This document shows, piece by piece, positions 4,990 to 10,492 of a DNA stretch of 23,250 nucleotides. The stretch spans positions 1 through 23,250 of the IMG/VR virus record IMGVR_UViG_3300045303_000164. One strand, 5' to 3'. Position 1 is the stretch's first letter; every line of letters starts with the position of its first letter. The position numbers were made by a program, and so were the translations under genes. The notes under the pieces were generated by a model. That model saw only the letters and a program-made list of their open reading frames with translations, was not told where the DNA came from and did not search any database. The stretch is from a virus.

Positions 4990-5595
4990 GCTGCGCGCCA
5001 TCTCGAGCAGCGCGTCACGGAACCCAGGCGGCGTCGGGCTGCTCGACCCTCGCGGCATGTGCTCGGTGAAGAACCCCAGGCCGAGCCGTTGCGCCCGGTG
5101 ATGATCGAACGCCGAAACCTGGGCGGTCGGCTTCGGCTCCGCCCAGTTCATCTCGACCGGGTCGACTCCGACCGCATACAGCCAGGTGCGCTTCCGGCAC
5201 GGATGACCGTAGGCCGACTGAGACACCTCGGTCACGATCCCCGGGTCGAACAGGCTCTGCGTCCATCCGTGCCTACCGGGTACGGGCAGGTCGTATTTCG
5301 TCCAGGCGAGCGAGTAGGCGGGATGCTCCAGCACGCCGCCGAACCTGCGAACAGCCGCGAGCGCCGCAGCGAACGTGCCTCCGTCGTTACCGACCCGGTA
5401 CTTCTCGCCGAGGCGCTCGAGGTGTAGATGCTGAACGAGCGGCGCCAACTGACACCAACGCTGGCACGGCGGGTGCGCCACCACCGGCCACGGCCCCGCG
5501 TACAGCCGGGCGTCGCGCATCTCGTCCCACACATCGACGTCCTCGAGGCCGGCGTAGACGCCGTTCGGGTCGACGTAAAGCGCGGCGACCCTCAC
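4966..5595 (-). CDS. C5-cytosine methyltransferase-like protein, divergent (209 aa)
   Basis: Residues 37-48 (PVVAHPPCQRWC) resemble motif IV of C5-methyltransferases with the catalytic Pro-Cys. GGVLEHPAYSLAW (86-98) sits where motif VI (ENV-like) is expected, and QSAYGHPCRKRTWLYAV (126-142) resembles motif VIII. The usual FxGxGG cofactor loop is missing: the N-terminus reads MRVAALYVDPNGVYAGLEDV. Hence it may be a degenerate or alternative member that binds or modifies DNA differently. The GTG start overlaps the stop of a micro-ORF (GTGA). With the Mom-like gene it suggests DNA modification against restriction. Catalytic activity is uncertain. Confidence 0.55.
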   Translation of the reverse strand: MRVAALYVDPNGVYAGLEDVDVWDEMRDARLYAGPWPVVAHPPCQRWCQLAPLVQHLHLERLGEKYRVGNDGGTFAAALAAVRRFGGVLEHPAYSLAWTKYDLPVPGRHGWTQSLFDPGIVTEVSQSAYGHPCRKRTWLYAVGVDPVEMNWAEPKPTAQVSAFDHHRAQRLGLGFFTEHMPRGSSSPTPPGFRDALLEMARSVRVAACA

Positions 5596-5633
5596 GGCCG
5601 TTTACCCTGGTTCGAATCTCCTAGGCCGGTCAT
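5592..5633 (-). CDS. Boundary micro-ORF (13 aa)
   Basis: It encodes MTGLGDSNQGKRP. The ATG overlaps the stop of the 42-aa gene (ATGA) and the TGA overlaps the methyltransferase-like start (GTGA). W-C is replaced by Q-G, but the 13-codon length, the D-S-N and the K-R remain. An internal AGGAG lies too far from the next start to act as its ribosome site. Confidence 0.4.
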   Translation of the reverse strand: MTGLGDSNQGKRP

Positions 5634-5758
5634 GGCCCGAACCGCTCGAGGTAGTAGAACCCGATCGGATTGTTCGGGTCGTCGCCGTAGATGTACTTCA
5701 GCACCGAGAGCCGGATCTCTCTCTGGAACGGCGAGTACCTGTCCCAGTGGGGTTTCAC
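5630..5758 (-). CDS. Small hypothetical protein (42 aa)
   Basis: From the GTG at 5756-5758 it reads MKPHWDRYSPFQREIRLSVL and then YIYGDDPNNPIGFYYLERFG, an aromatic, compact small protein with no recognised motif. The start overlaps the stop of the 41-aa reading frame upstream (GTGA) and the stop overlaps a micro-ORF (ATGA). Good third-position GC supports translation. Confidence 0.5.
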   Translation of the reverse strand: MKPHWDRYSPFQREIRLSVLKYIYGDDPNNPIGFYYLERFGP

Positions 5759-5880
5759 GCCAGAATCCCCAGATATGCAGGGGTTTTAGAGGAAACGCCT
5801 AGGAGATTGAAACAGCAGTTCGAATCTGATCGGGCAGAATGGCTTGAAACCGCCCATCGGGCAGAAAACGCCTTTGTCAT
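5755..5880 (-). CDS. Candidate first gene of the accessory operon (41 aa)
   Basis: From ATG 5878-5880 it reads MTKAFSARWAVSSHSARSDS, then NCCFNLLGVSSKTPAYLGIL. The internal DSNCC corresponds to the boundary motif D-S-N-W-C, and its TGA overlaps the next start (GTGA). The repeated SAR comes from an 11-bp direct repeat. AGGAG lies 12 nt before the ATG, slightly far. The stretch may instead be the phage attachment region that merely happens to be open, so coding status is uncertain. Confidence 0.35.
   Translation of the reverse strand: MTKAFSARWAVSSHSARSDSNCCFNLLGVSSKTPAYLGILA
5793..5873. repeat. Cluster of short direct repeats, candidate attP / arm-site region
   Basis: Three pairs of direct repeats lie within 81 bp: ATCGGGCAGAA at 5829-5839 and 5856-5866, AAACGCCT at 5793-5800 and 5866-5873, and TTGAAAC at 5807-5813 and 5844-5850. 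Between them sits CAGTTCGAATCTG, which resembles a tRNA T-arm. The cluster is beside the integrase and excisionase-type genes. Integrase arm sites and a tRNA-derived core would look like this, but the host attachment site is not visible, so the assignment is inference. Confidence 0.4.
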
Positions 5881-5940
5881 TCAGTTGCCCCGCTCCTGTA
5901 CTGATAGAGCCAAATCGACTGGGGATTGAGGTGTTGCGCG
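5881..5940. promoter_or_regulatory. Divergent control region between accessory operon and HTH gene
   Basis: This 60-bp gap separates the first minus-strand accessory gene from the plus-strand HTH gene, so it must contain the start signals of at least the HTH gene. GAGG lies 7-8 nt before ATG 5941. I see no convincing -35/-10 pair on either strand. Confidence 0.3.
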
Positions 5941-6234
5941 ATGACGAACAGCGATCACCCGGAGAGGTTGCTGACGCCTCAAGACGTCACTGACCTGATC
6001 GGGCATTGGCTCAAGGTCGCCGGGCCGCCACCGAGCCAGGTGACGACAGCAGGGATTCCTGGGCGGCTGCTCACTGCTCGGCAGGTAGCCGAGCTGCTCG
6101 GCTTCTCGATGGCCACGATCATCCGTTGGTGGGAGAGGGGTGAGATTCCCGGCTACCGCATCGGTGGTCGCATCCGATTCCGCGAGGACGAGCTCGCGGA
6201 ATGGCTTGAATCGAGACGATCGCCGAACGCCTAG
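5941..6234 (+). CDS. Excisionase-type helix-turn-helix protein (97 aa)
   Basis: Residues 42-93 form a MerR/Xis-type winged HTH: RLLTARQVAELLGFSMATII, then RWWERGEIPGYRIGGRIRF and DELAEWLESRR. The N-terminus carries a partial second copy (RLLTPQDVTDLIG, residues 9-21), as if the first helix-turn had been duplicated. Such proteins bind DNA as recombination directionality factors or small regulators. The ATG is preferred over an upstream TTG because GAGG precedes it. It converges on the integrase with 2 bp between the stops, and another excisionase-type gene lies on the integrase's other side. It could therefore be Xis or a Cro-like switch protein. Confidence 0.75.
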   Translation: MTNSDHPERLLTPQDVTDLIGHWLKVAGPPPSQVTTAGIPGRLLTARQVAELLGFSMATIIRWWERGEIPGYRIGGRIRFREDELAEWLESRRSPNA

Positions 6235-6236
6235 GG

Positions 6237-7250
6237 TCACAGCCGCGCCACCTTCGCGGCGAGGTCTTCGAACTCGATCCGGCCGTACTGCCGCACCGTC
6301 GTCTCCGGGCTCTCATGGCCGAGCAGCGCCTGGCGCTCCTCGAGGTCGAGGCCGCCCTGGCGGAGCCACCAGTGGTAGGTGTGGCGGGTCTGATGCGGAT
6401 TCAGGTACCGGACACCGGCGAGCTCGAGCTTGTCGCGATACCAGCGCTCGAAAGTGGTGTCGCCGATCGGGTCGCCGCGGCGGCGCCGGTCGCCAGGGGC
6501 GTACCGCTTCCGGTACCAGAGATGATCTGACGGCTCGAGGCGCTCGAGGAGGTCGAGGTCGGCGACCGCGACCGCTACATCCGGGGTGAACGGCACCGGG
6601 CGGTCCTTGTCGCCCTTGCCGCTGTAGACCATCAGCCGGCCGCGGTTCAGGTCGATGTGGCTGCGGCGAAGATGGCGGGCCTCGCTGCGGCGAAGGCCGG
6701 TGCCGAACAGGATCGCGAACAGCGGCCCGTCCGGGACGGGGAGCGCGACCAGGATCGCGACCTCCTCCGGCGAGAAGATGTCTTTGGGGCGGCGGTGTCC
6801 TGCGCTCATCTGCGGAACCTTCCTCATCGGTGACCTGTCAATTCGTTCGTCGCGCACCGCCCACTCGAACAGGCTGTTGTAGATCGAGCGGGGGATGTAG
6901 CGGCTGCGGGGGGGAACCGCGCGGAGCTCGGCGTTGATGTCGTCCGCGGTGAACTCCGCCAGGGTCTTGCCGGGGTGGCTGCGTAGCAGCGGCGCGACAC
7001 CCCGCTCGTAGGCGTAGAGGGTGCGGGTCGACTTGCCGCGCAGGTCGAGATGATCGACCCACGACTCAACGTCGGGGTAGGCAGCCGCGGTTTCGTGGCG
7101 GCGGTCACGCGCGGGCATGGCATCCCCGATCAGTGCTAGGAGCGCCTGCGTAAGATCGCTGGTGCATAGGGGCTGGTACCTCCTGTGCCACGAGCCGGGC
7201 CGTTTGCGCGGCGCCGGCTCTTTTGCGTTGTCGGGCACAAGGGTACTCAC
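6237..7250 (-). CDS. int: Tyrosine-family site-specific integrase (337 aa)
   Basis: It catalyses integration and excision by strand exchange through a phosphotyrosine. The catalytic set is complete: Arg187 (TGLRRSEARHL), Lys212 (SGKGDKDRPVPF), His286 and Arg289 (NPHQTRHTY), His312 (LLGHESPETT) and Tyr322 (VRQYGRI). An N-terminal core-binding SAM-like domain covers residues 55-140 (SWVDHLDLRGKSTRTLYAYE). The first 50 residues are basic and may bind arm sites. The GTG start overlaps the stop of the excisionase-type gene (GTGA), so the two are co-expressed. The putative attP repeats lie about 0.4 kb downstream, beyond the converging HTH gene. The intact catalytic residues suggest a functional integrase. 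Confidence 0.95.
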   Translation of the reverse strand: MSTLVPDNAKEPAPRKRPGSWHRRYQPLCTSDLTQALLALIGDAMPARDRRHETAAAYPDVESWVDHLDLRGKSTRTLYAYERGVAPLLRSHPGKTLAEFTADDINAELRAVPPRSRYIPRSIYNSLFEWAVRDERIDRSPMRKVPQMSAGHRRPKDIFSPEEVAILVALPVPDGPLFAILFGTGLRRSEARHLRRSHIDLNRGRLMVYSGKGDKDRPVPFTPDVAVAVADLDLLERLEPSDHLWYRKRYAPGDRRRRGDPIGDTTFERWYRDKLELAGVRYLNPHQTRHTYHWWLRQGGLDLEERQALLGHESPETTVRQYGRIEFEDLAAKVARL

Positions 7251-7447
7251 GCTGCTGGCTCCATGCTGCTGGCGATCCAGCGTTCGAACTCGGCGCGCGG
7301 GATACGGATCGAGCGGCCGAGCTTGACCACGCGGAGACGGCCAGCGTCGATCTCGCGGTAGACGGATGCGCGCGACAGTTTCGAGAGCGCCATGACGTCG
7401 GCGATCGTCAGAAGTTCGAGCGGGTCAGGATGCTCGTCGATGAACAC
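7247..7447 (-). CDS. AlpA/Xis-type helix-turn-helix protein (66 aa)
   Basis: It is a small excisionase-family HTH: ELLTIADVMALSKLSRASVY (residues 11-30), REIDAGRLRVVKLGRSIRI and the closing helix RAEFERWIA. The family bends DNA near att sites to favour excision. Translational coupling with the integrase (GTGA) supports that role. I chose GTG 7445-7447. A TTG at 7475-7477 would add ten residues, and neither has a clear ribosome site, so the start is uncertain. The second HTH at 5941 is related in type but on the opposite strand. Confidence 0.75.
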   Translation of the reverse strand: MFIDEHPDPLELLTIADVMALSKLSRASVYREIDAGRLRVVKLGRSIRIPRAEFERWIASSMEPAA

Positions 7448-7477
7448 CGCTTGGATGAAACCGCGGCCCCGCCTCAA

Positions 7478-7711
7478 TAGTCAAACCTGGCGATTTACAG
7501 CGGTTTGGGACGCCCAGAGACACCCGCGTACATACTGAGACGGACCATTGGGCTGGGAAACGTCCGCAAAATGCAGGAAGTTCATCCACCAAGCCCCTCC
7601 CAGGAATCTATGACGCCGGGAGCCGCAGCCTCAAAGTGCGATACGACACTAACAAACTCTGCGCGTAGAGTCGCGCAAAAGGTTCGGGTTATGGTGCATA
7701 CCGTGCGCGTA
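7478..7711. promoter_or_regulatory. Divergent lysogeny control region with inverted-repeat operator
   Basis: This 234-bp region is less GC-rich than its surroundings and separates the minus-strand excisionase-integrase pair from a plus-strand HTH gene. It contains a perfect inverted repeat TGCGCG-TAGAGT-CGCGCA (7660-7677). The half-site extended as TGCGCGTA recurs at 7704-7711, directly against the ATG of the HTH gene. This arrangement suggests operators for that protein. I cannot place -35/-10 boxes with confidence. Confidence 0.4.
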
Positions 7712-7942
7712 ATGGCAGGAAGACCAGCAGGCCGGCGACTAGAAAGCGCCGAACTGGAACACCTCCGATTCCTGCTCGAGATCCGGGAGACGAGCCGCTC
7801 CTACAAAGAGCGGCTCGAGGACTTCGTGCTCAAATGCCTTGAGAGCGGAGCCTCAACCCGGGGGATGTCGGAGCAGCTTGGCGTCCCCGACCGGACGATC
7901 CAGAGCTGGAAAGAGAACGCGCAACAGCGACGAGGCGAGTAG
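7712..7942 (+). CDS. Small HTH regulator (76 aa)
   Basis: From ATG 7712 it reads MAGRPAGRRLESAELEHLRF, then an amphipathic helix (LLEIRETSRSYKERLEDFVL) and a C-terminal helix-turn-helix ASTRGMSEQLGVPDRTIQSW followed by KENAQQRRGE. A longer reading upstream adds unstructured residues, and ATG 7691 is an alternative. The HTH resembles the Trp-repressor/homeodomain-like sets used in small phage regulators. Its position, divergent from the integrase operon with repeated TGCGCGTA at its start, makes it the best candidate for the lysogeny or switch regulator. No sequence identity to known repressors is seen. Confidence 0.6.
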   Translation: MAGRPAGRRLESAELEHLRFLLEIRETSRSYKERLEDFVLKCLESGASTRGMSEQLGVPDRTIQSWKENAQQRRGE

Positions 7943-8113
7943 CGGCCGGCCGCCGCGCACTGGACAGAGCGCGACAGGCCAGCCGACACGCCACGGTAGC
8001 CGACTGCATGTCACCCAGATGAGGGAGCCGACACACGTGGCCGGCCCGGTACCTTGCTGCCCGTGAACCCCGGGGCATTGGGCGTCGGGGGAACTGGGCA
8101 AAGGAGAGTTTCG

Positions 8114-8380
8114 ATGAAGGGTTCAACCTGGCTCGGCGTGATCGCGAGCCTGATCAGCATCGGCGCCGGCATCTACCTGATCGGTTCCGAGTCCGCCTCG
8201 GCGGAGACCACTGTGTTCGATGCGTTGATGCACGGGATCGGCGCGTACTTCGTCGCCCGTGGCTGCTGGATGCTGTACGAGATGCGCGCGATGGTCGTCG
8301 GGTCGGAAGAGAAGCCGAGCCTTGTCGGTCAGTCGTTCCGTATCGAGGGCGCCCAGCGCGGGGACGTAGACGCGACCTAG
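8114..8380 (+). CDS. Two-helix membrane protein (88 aa)
   Basis: The ATG at 8114 has a strong Shine-Dalgarno (AAAGGAG) 7 nt upstream. Residues 6-25 (WLGVIASLISIGAGIYLIGS) and about 38-58 (ALMHGIGAYFVARGCWMLYE) are membrane helices, and the C-terminus is charged and cytosolic or exposed (GSEEKPSLVGQSFRIEGAQR). It is transcribed away from the HTH gene at 7712, 171 bp downstream of it, and ends just before a long terminator hairpin. A prophage-expressed membrane protein in this place could be a superinfection-exclusion factor. That is inference. A holin role is less likely because a holin lies in the lysis cassette. Confidence 0.65.
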   Translation: MKGSTWLGVIASLISIGAGIYLIGSESASAETTVFDALMHGIGAYFVARGCWMLYEMRAMVVGSEEKPSLVGQSFRIEGAQRGDVDAT

Positions 8381-8386
8381 AGACCT

Positions 8387-8427
8387 GGCTCTGGCGATTG
8401 CCAACGCTGTCGGCAATCGCCAGAGCC
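8387..8427. terminator. Perfect 16-bp hairpin between converging genes
   Basis: GGCTCTGGCGATTGCC (8387-8402) pairs exactly with 8412-8427 across a 9-nt loop. It lies between the stop of the plus-strand membrane gene (8380) and the stop of the minus-strand late operon's last gene (8434), as expected for a bidirectional terminator. No T-run follows on either strand, which is common for high-GC actinobacterial terminators. Confidence 0.7.
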
Positions 8428-8433
8428 GGACGA

Positions 8434-9129
8434 TCAGTGGCCCATGACGCGCAGCCCGAAGCCGCGCTTGCGGCCCGTCCGGTACTTCGGCCCGGTCTTG
8501 CCTGTCCCTACGCCGCGTGCGAGGGCTCCGAGGGGCGGCGGGTTGCCGCCGAACTTGATCGGCACCGTGCCGCCGCCGGCCGGATTCGGGATCAGCGTTG
8601 CCGGAGTCCGAGTCGGCTTCGGCGTCTCGCTAAGGGAAGGACCAGCCTCGTCTGCAGATGTCTCGCTAAGGGAAGGGCTGGCCGTCTCAGCGGGGTCCGA
8701 CGGTGTCCCTGAAACCGAAGGGTTGGCGGTCGCCGCTACTGACTCCGGAACGGAAGGGCTCGCCTCGGGCTCGGCCTTCTTCTTCGGATCGCCGGCCTTC
8801 TTCGGTCCGGCCGATGTCAGGAGGATCTGGGCGGCGTGCGCTTTCACCGTGAACGGCTTTGGTTTGCTGCCCTGGTCGAAGTCGAGCAAGGCGACCTGCG
8901 CTGGCGTGGGCGTCAGGTAGATGTAACGCCGGCCGGTTCTCGGATCGGTGTAACGGATCGTTGCGAGATCGACCGAAATCTGCTGGGCGTGTGGCAGTGC
9001 CGCCCTCAGCCCGTCGGCGATCATGCAGTGCGCCGAGTCCTTCGGGATCGCGGTCTCGATCATCTCGTCCGTGATGGGGAAGTTGAGCTGCGGGGCGCGC
9101 CCACCGCTCACTCTGGTTGCGCTTGGCAT
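8434..9129 (-). CDS. Conserved-looking phage protein with Ser/Pro repeat linker (231 aa)
   Basis: A Shine-Dalgarno AGGAGG lies 8 nt before ATG 9129. The N-terminal domain (residues 12-108) looks globular and conserved: LNFPITDEMIETAIPKDSAH, CMIADGLRAALPHAQQISVD, TIRYTDPRTGRRYIYLTPTP. A disordered middle carries repeats of the type SPSLSET (residues about 125-180), and the C-terminus is basic and Gly-rich (GTGKTGPKYRTGRKRGFGLR). I recall similar N-termini in actinobacterial phage and prophage proteins without a function. It is the last gene of the late operon, after the lysis genes, so a virion or lysis accessory role is possible. Confidence 0.65.
   Translation of the reverse strand: MPSATRVSGGRAPQLNFPITDEMIETAIPKDSAHCMIADGLRAALPHAQQISVDLATIRYTDPRTGRRYIYLTPTPAQVALLDFDQGSKPKPFTVKAHAAQILLTSAGPKKAGDPKKKAEPEASPSVPESVAATANPSVSGTPSDPAETASPSLSETSADEAGPSLSETPKPTRTPATLIPNPAGGGTVPIKFGGNPPPLGALARGVGTGKTGPKYRTGRKRGFGLRVMGH
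8624..8676. repeat. 17-bp direct repeats in the linker of the 231-aa protein
   Basis: GTCTCGCTAAGGGAAGG occurs at 8624-8640 and 8660-8676, exactly 36 bp apart, so the reading frame (SPSLSET) is kept. The core TAAGGGAAGG appears again at 9219-9228 in the noncoding gap upstream of the same gene. Confidence 0.8.
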
Positions 9130-9276
9130 TGGTTAGCCTCCTGTCTGGGCTGCGAGCTTGAACCTTCCTCACGTTGGTAAGGGCTCGCGGCCCTTTTCAC
9201 GGGCGGATCGTACTCCGGTAAGGGAAGGGCTAAAGCGGCAATATCGCTCTTTGCGGGAAAAACTGCCGGGCGAGCA
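9130..9276. promoter_or_regulatory. Intergenic gap with small hairpin upstream of the 231-aa gene
   Basis: This 147-bp gap follows the holin stop. It holds the AGGAGG ribosome site, a hairpin AAGGGC-TCGCG-GCCCTT (9179-9195) followed by TT on the plus strand, and one TAAGGGAAGG copy (9219-9228). It could contain a promoter for the last gene, but none is clear. Confidence 0.3.
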
Positions 9277-9495
9277 CTACTTATCGGCGTGCCCACCGTC
9301 GCCGTTGCGTTCTTTGGCGAAGTCCAACCGCTGTTTCGTGTAGACGGCGCCGGCGGTGAACGCGGCGACGATCACCGAGATCAGGAACTCGGCGAGTCCG
9401 TCGACGTTCAACAGGTCGAACGCGCCGACGGCGAGCACACTCCCGAAGAACGCGGCGGCGCCCGCCCACAGGCTGACTTCCTGCGCTTTGTTCAT
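9277..9495 (-). CDS. Holin-like membrane protein (72 aa)
   Basis: The start overlaps the amidase stop (ATGA). Residues 8-27 (SLWAGAAAFFGSVLAVGAFD) and 36-54 (EFLISVIVAAFTAGAVYTK-like) form two membrane helices separated by a short turn, and the C-terminus is charged (DFAKERNGDGGHADK). This is the usual design of small phage holins, which open the membrane to let the endolysin reach the wall. The direct coupling to an amidase gene supports the call. Only a longer family search could assign a specific holin family. Confidence 0.8.
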   Translation of the reverse strand: MNKAQEVSLWAGAAAFFGSVLAVGAFDLLNVDGLAEFLISVIVAAFTAGAVYTKQRLDFAKERNGDGGHADK

Positions 9496-10046
9496 GTGTC
9501 GAGGAGCTCCTGCGCCATGTACCGCAACGGCTCGATCTCGGTGGCGAGGTTCGCTGGGCAAGCGGTCGCGTAGTACTTGCGGTGGGGGTGCATCGGCAGC
9601 ACCCGGCGGAGGCTGTACTTTTCGCACACCCAGGCCATGAGGGCGGCGCCCGCGAGGCGCTGCTCGCTGGTCATCGGTTCGGTGCCGGTGTGTTCGAACT
9701 CGATCCCGATCTGGTCGTTCTGCCCCGGACAGTGCGCACTCGAGACCATGTGCTGAGCTTGGATCGCTGAGACGGTGAGCCAGCGGCCTTGGAGGACGTA
9801 GCCGGCGCGGCAGACGAGGAAGTTATGCCCTGAGTCGTTCCAGCCGTTCCCGTCCATGTGGAACGCTTGGATGTCTCGGGCGTACTGCATCGCCTCCGCC
9901 CGTGTCGTGATCGACGGGTCGCCGAGCTGGCGGACGTGACCGGCCGTGTGGTGCATGATGAACCTCGCCGACGCGCCGACGGTGGCGATGCCCTGTTGCG
10001 GCTTCCGGGCTCCCCACTGCGGACAAGTGATGATCTCGAACTTCAT
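9492..10046 (-). CDS. N-acetylmuramoyl-L-alanine amidase, PGRP/amidase_2 type endolysin (184 aa)
   Basis: It is a zinc amidase that cuts the MurNAc-L-Ala bond of peptidoglycan. Likely zinc ligands are in MHHTAG (His32/His33), His155 and Cys163 (MHPHRKYYATACPAN). The central NGWNDSGHNFLVCRAGYVLQ and GIEFEHTGTEPMTSEQ match the family fold. The canonical CPG is CPA here. No cell-wall-binding domain follows; the protein is a single domain. The ATG at 10044-10046 overlaps the upstream stop (ATGA), and a longer reading is not needed. The holin follows, also overlapping. Confidence 0.9.
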   Translation of the reverse strand: MKFEIITCPQWGARKPQQGIATVGASARFIMHHTAGHVRQLGDPSITTRAEAMQYARDIQAFHMDGNGWNDSGHNFLVCRAGYVLQGRWLTVSAIQAQHMVSSAHCPGQNDQIGIEFEHTGTEPMTSEQRLAGAALMAWVCEKYSLRRVLPMHPHRKYYATACPANLATEIEPLRYMAQELLDT

Positions 10047-10492
10047 GACACCTTCAGTGTCCCGCCGTCGTTCCACAGGGCACCGCTGATGAGCGGGTCT
10101 GTGGTTGGGAGCCCGGCCATGAGGACGTTCCCGTCGACGCCCGCGGCGCCGCCGACAGCCGCGCGGAACACGACATCACGCTCGGCGCGGAACGTCACGT
10201 CACGGTCCGCCGTCACGGTGAAATCCCGGGCGACCGTGATCGGAATGTCCCTGCCCGCGATCAGAGGGATGTCGCGGGTGACCGAGTTGAGGCCGAGGTC
10301 ACCAACATCGGCGATCAGGTTGATCCCGAACCCGGTCGGTAGTCCGTCCACGGTGCCGGTCGTCTCGATCATCAGCCAGAGTCCTTCGTTGTTGATCTCG
10401 AACCGGATCGCGTCGATCGCAATCGAGGGGATCGGGTCCGACCCGCCGGGGACGTGGGTGAGGCCATGCATACGCGGGTGCGGCGCGGGCAT
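10043..10492 (-). CDS. Tail-associated protein with tandem octapeptide beta repeat (149 aa)
   Basis: It begins MPAPHPRMHGLTHVPGGSDP, where the HGLTHVPGGSDP element is typical of phage tail and fibre proteins. A beta region (IRFEINNEGLWLMIETTGTV) follows, then five exact-register 8-residue repeats of form R-D-x-x-x-x-x-x (residues 73-112; RDIPLIAG, RDIPITVA, RDFTVTAD, RDVTFRAE, RDVVFRAA; nt 10157-10276). It closes with SGALWNDGGTLKVS. Octapeptide beta repeats usually build trimeric beta-helix shafts. The ATG overlaps the hub gene's stop (TGATG). It is likely a short tail fibre or spike component. Confidence 0.65.
   Translation of the reverse strand: MPAPHPRMHGLTHVPGGSDPIPSIAIDAIRFEINNEGLWLMIETTGTVDGLPTGFGINLIADVGDLGLNSVTRDIPLIAGRDIPITVARDFTVTADRDVTFRAERDVVFRAAVGGAAGVDGNVLMAGLPTTDPLISGALWNDGGTLKVS

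Noticed and set aside
5793-5873. CRISPR-like array
   Set aside because: The repeats are short, of three different kinds, and occur only twice each without regular spacers.
7505-7711. N-terminal extension of the small HTH protein
   Set aside because: The added residues are unstructured and cover the region with the inverted-repeat operator; the ATG at 7712 begins a compact domain.
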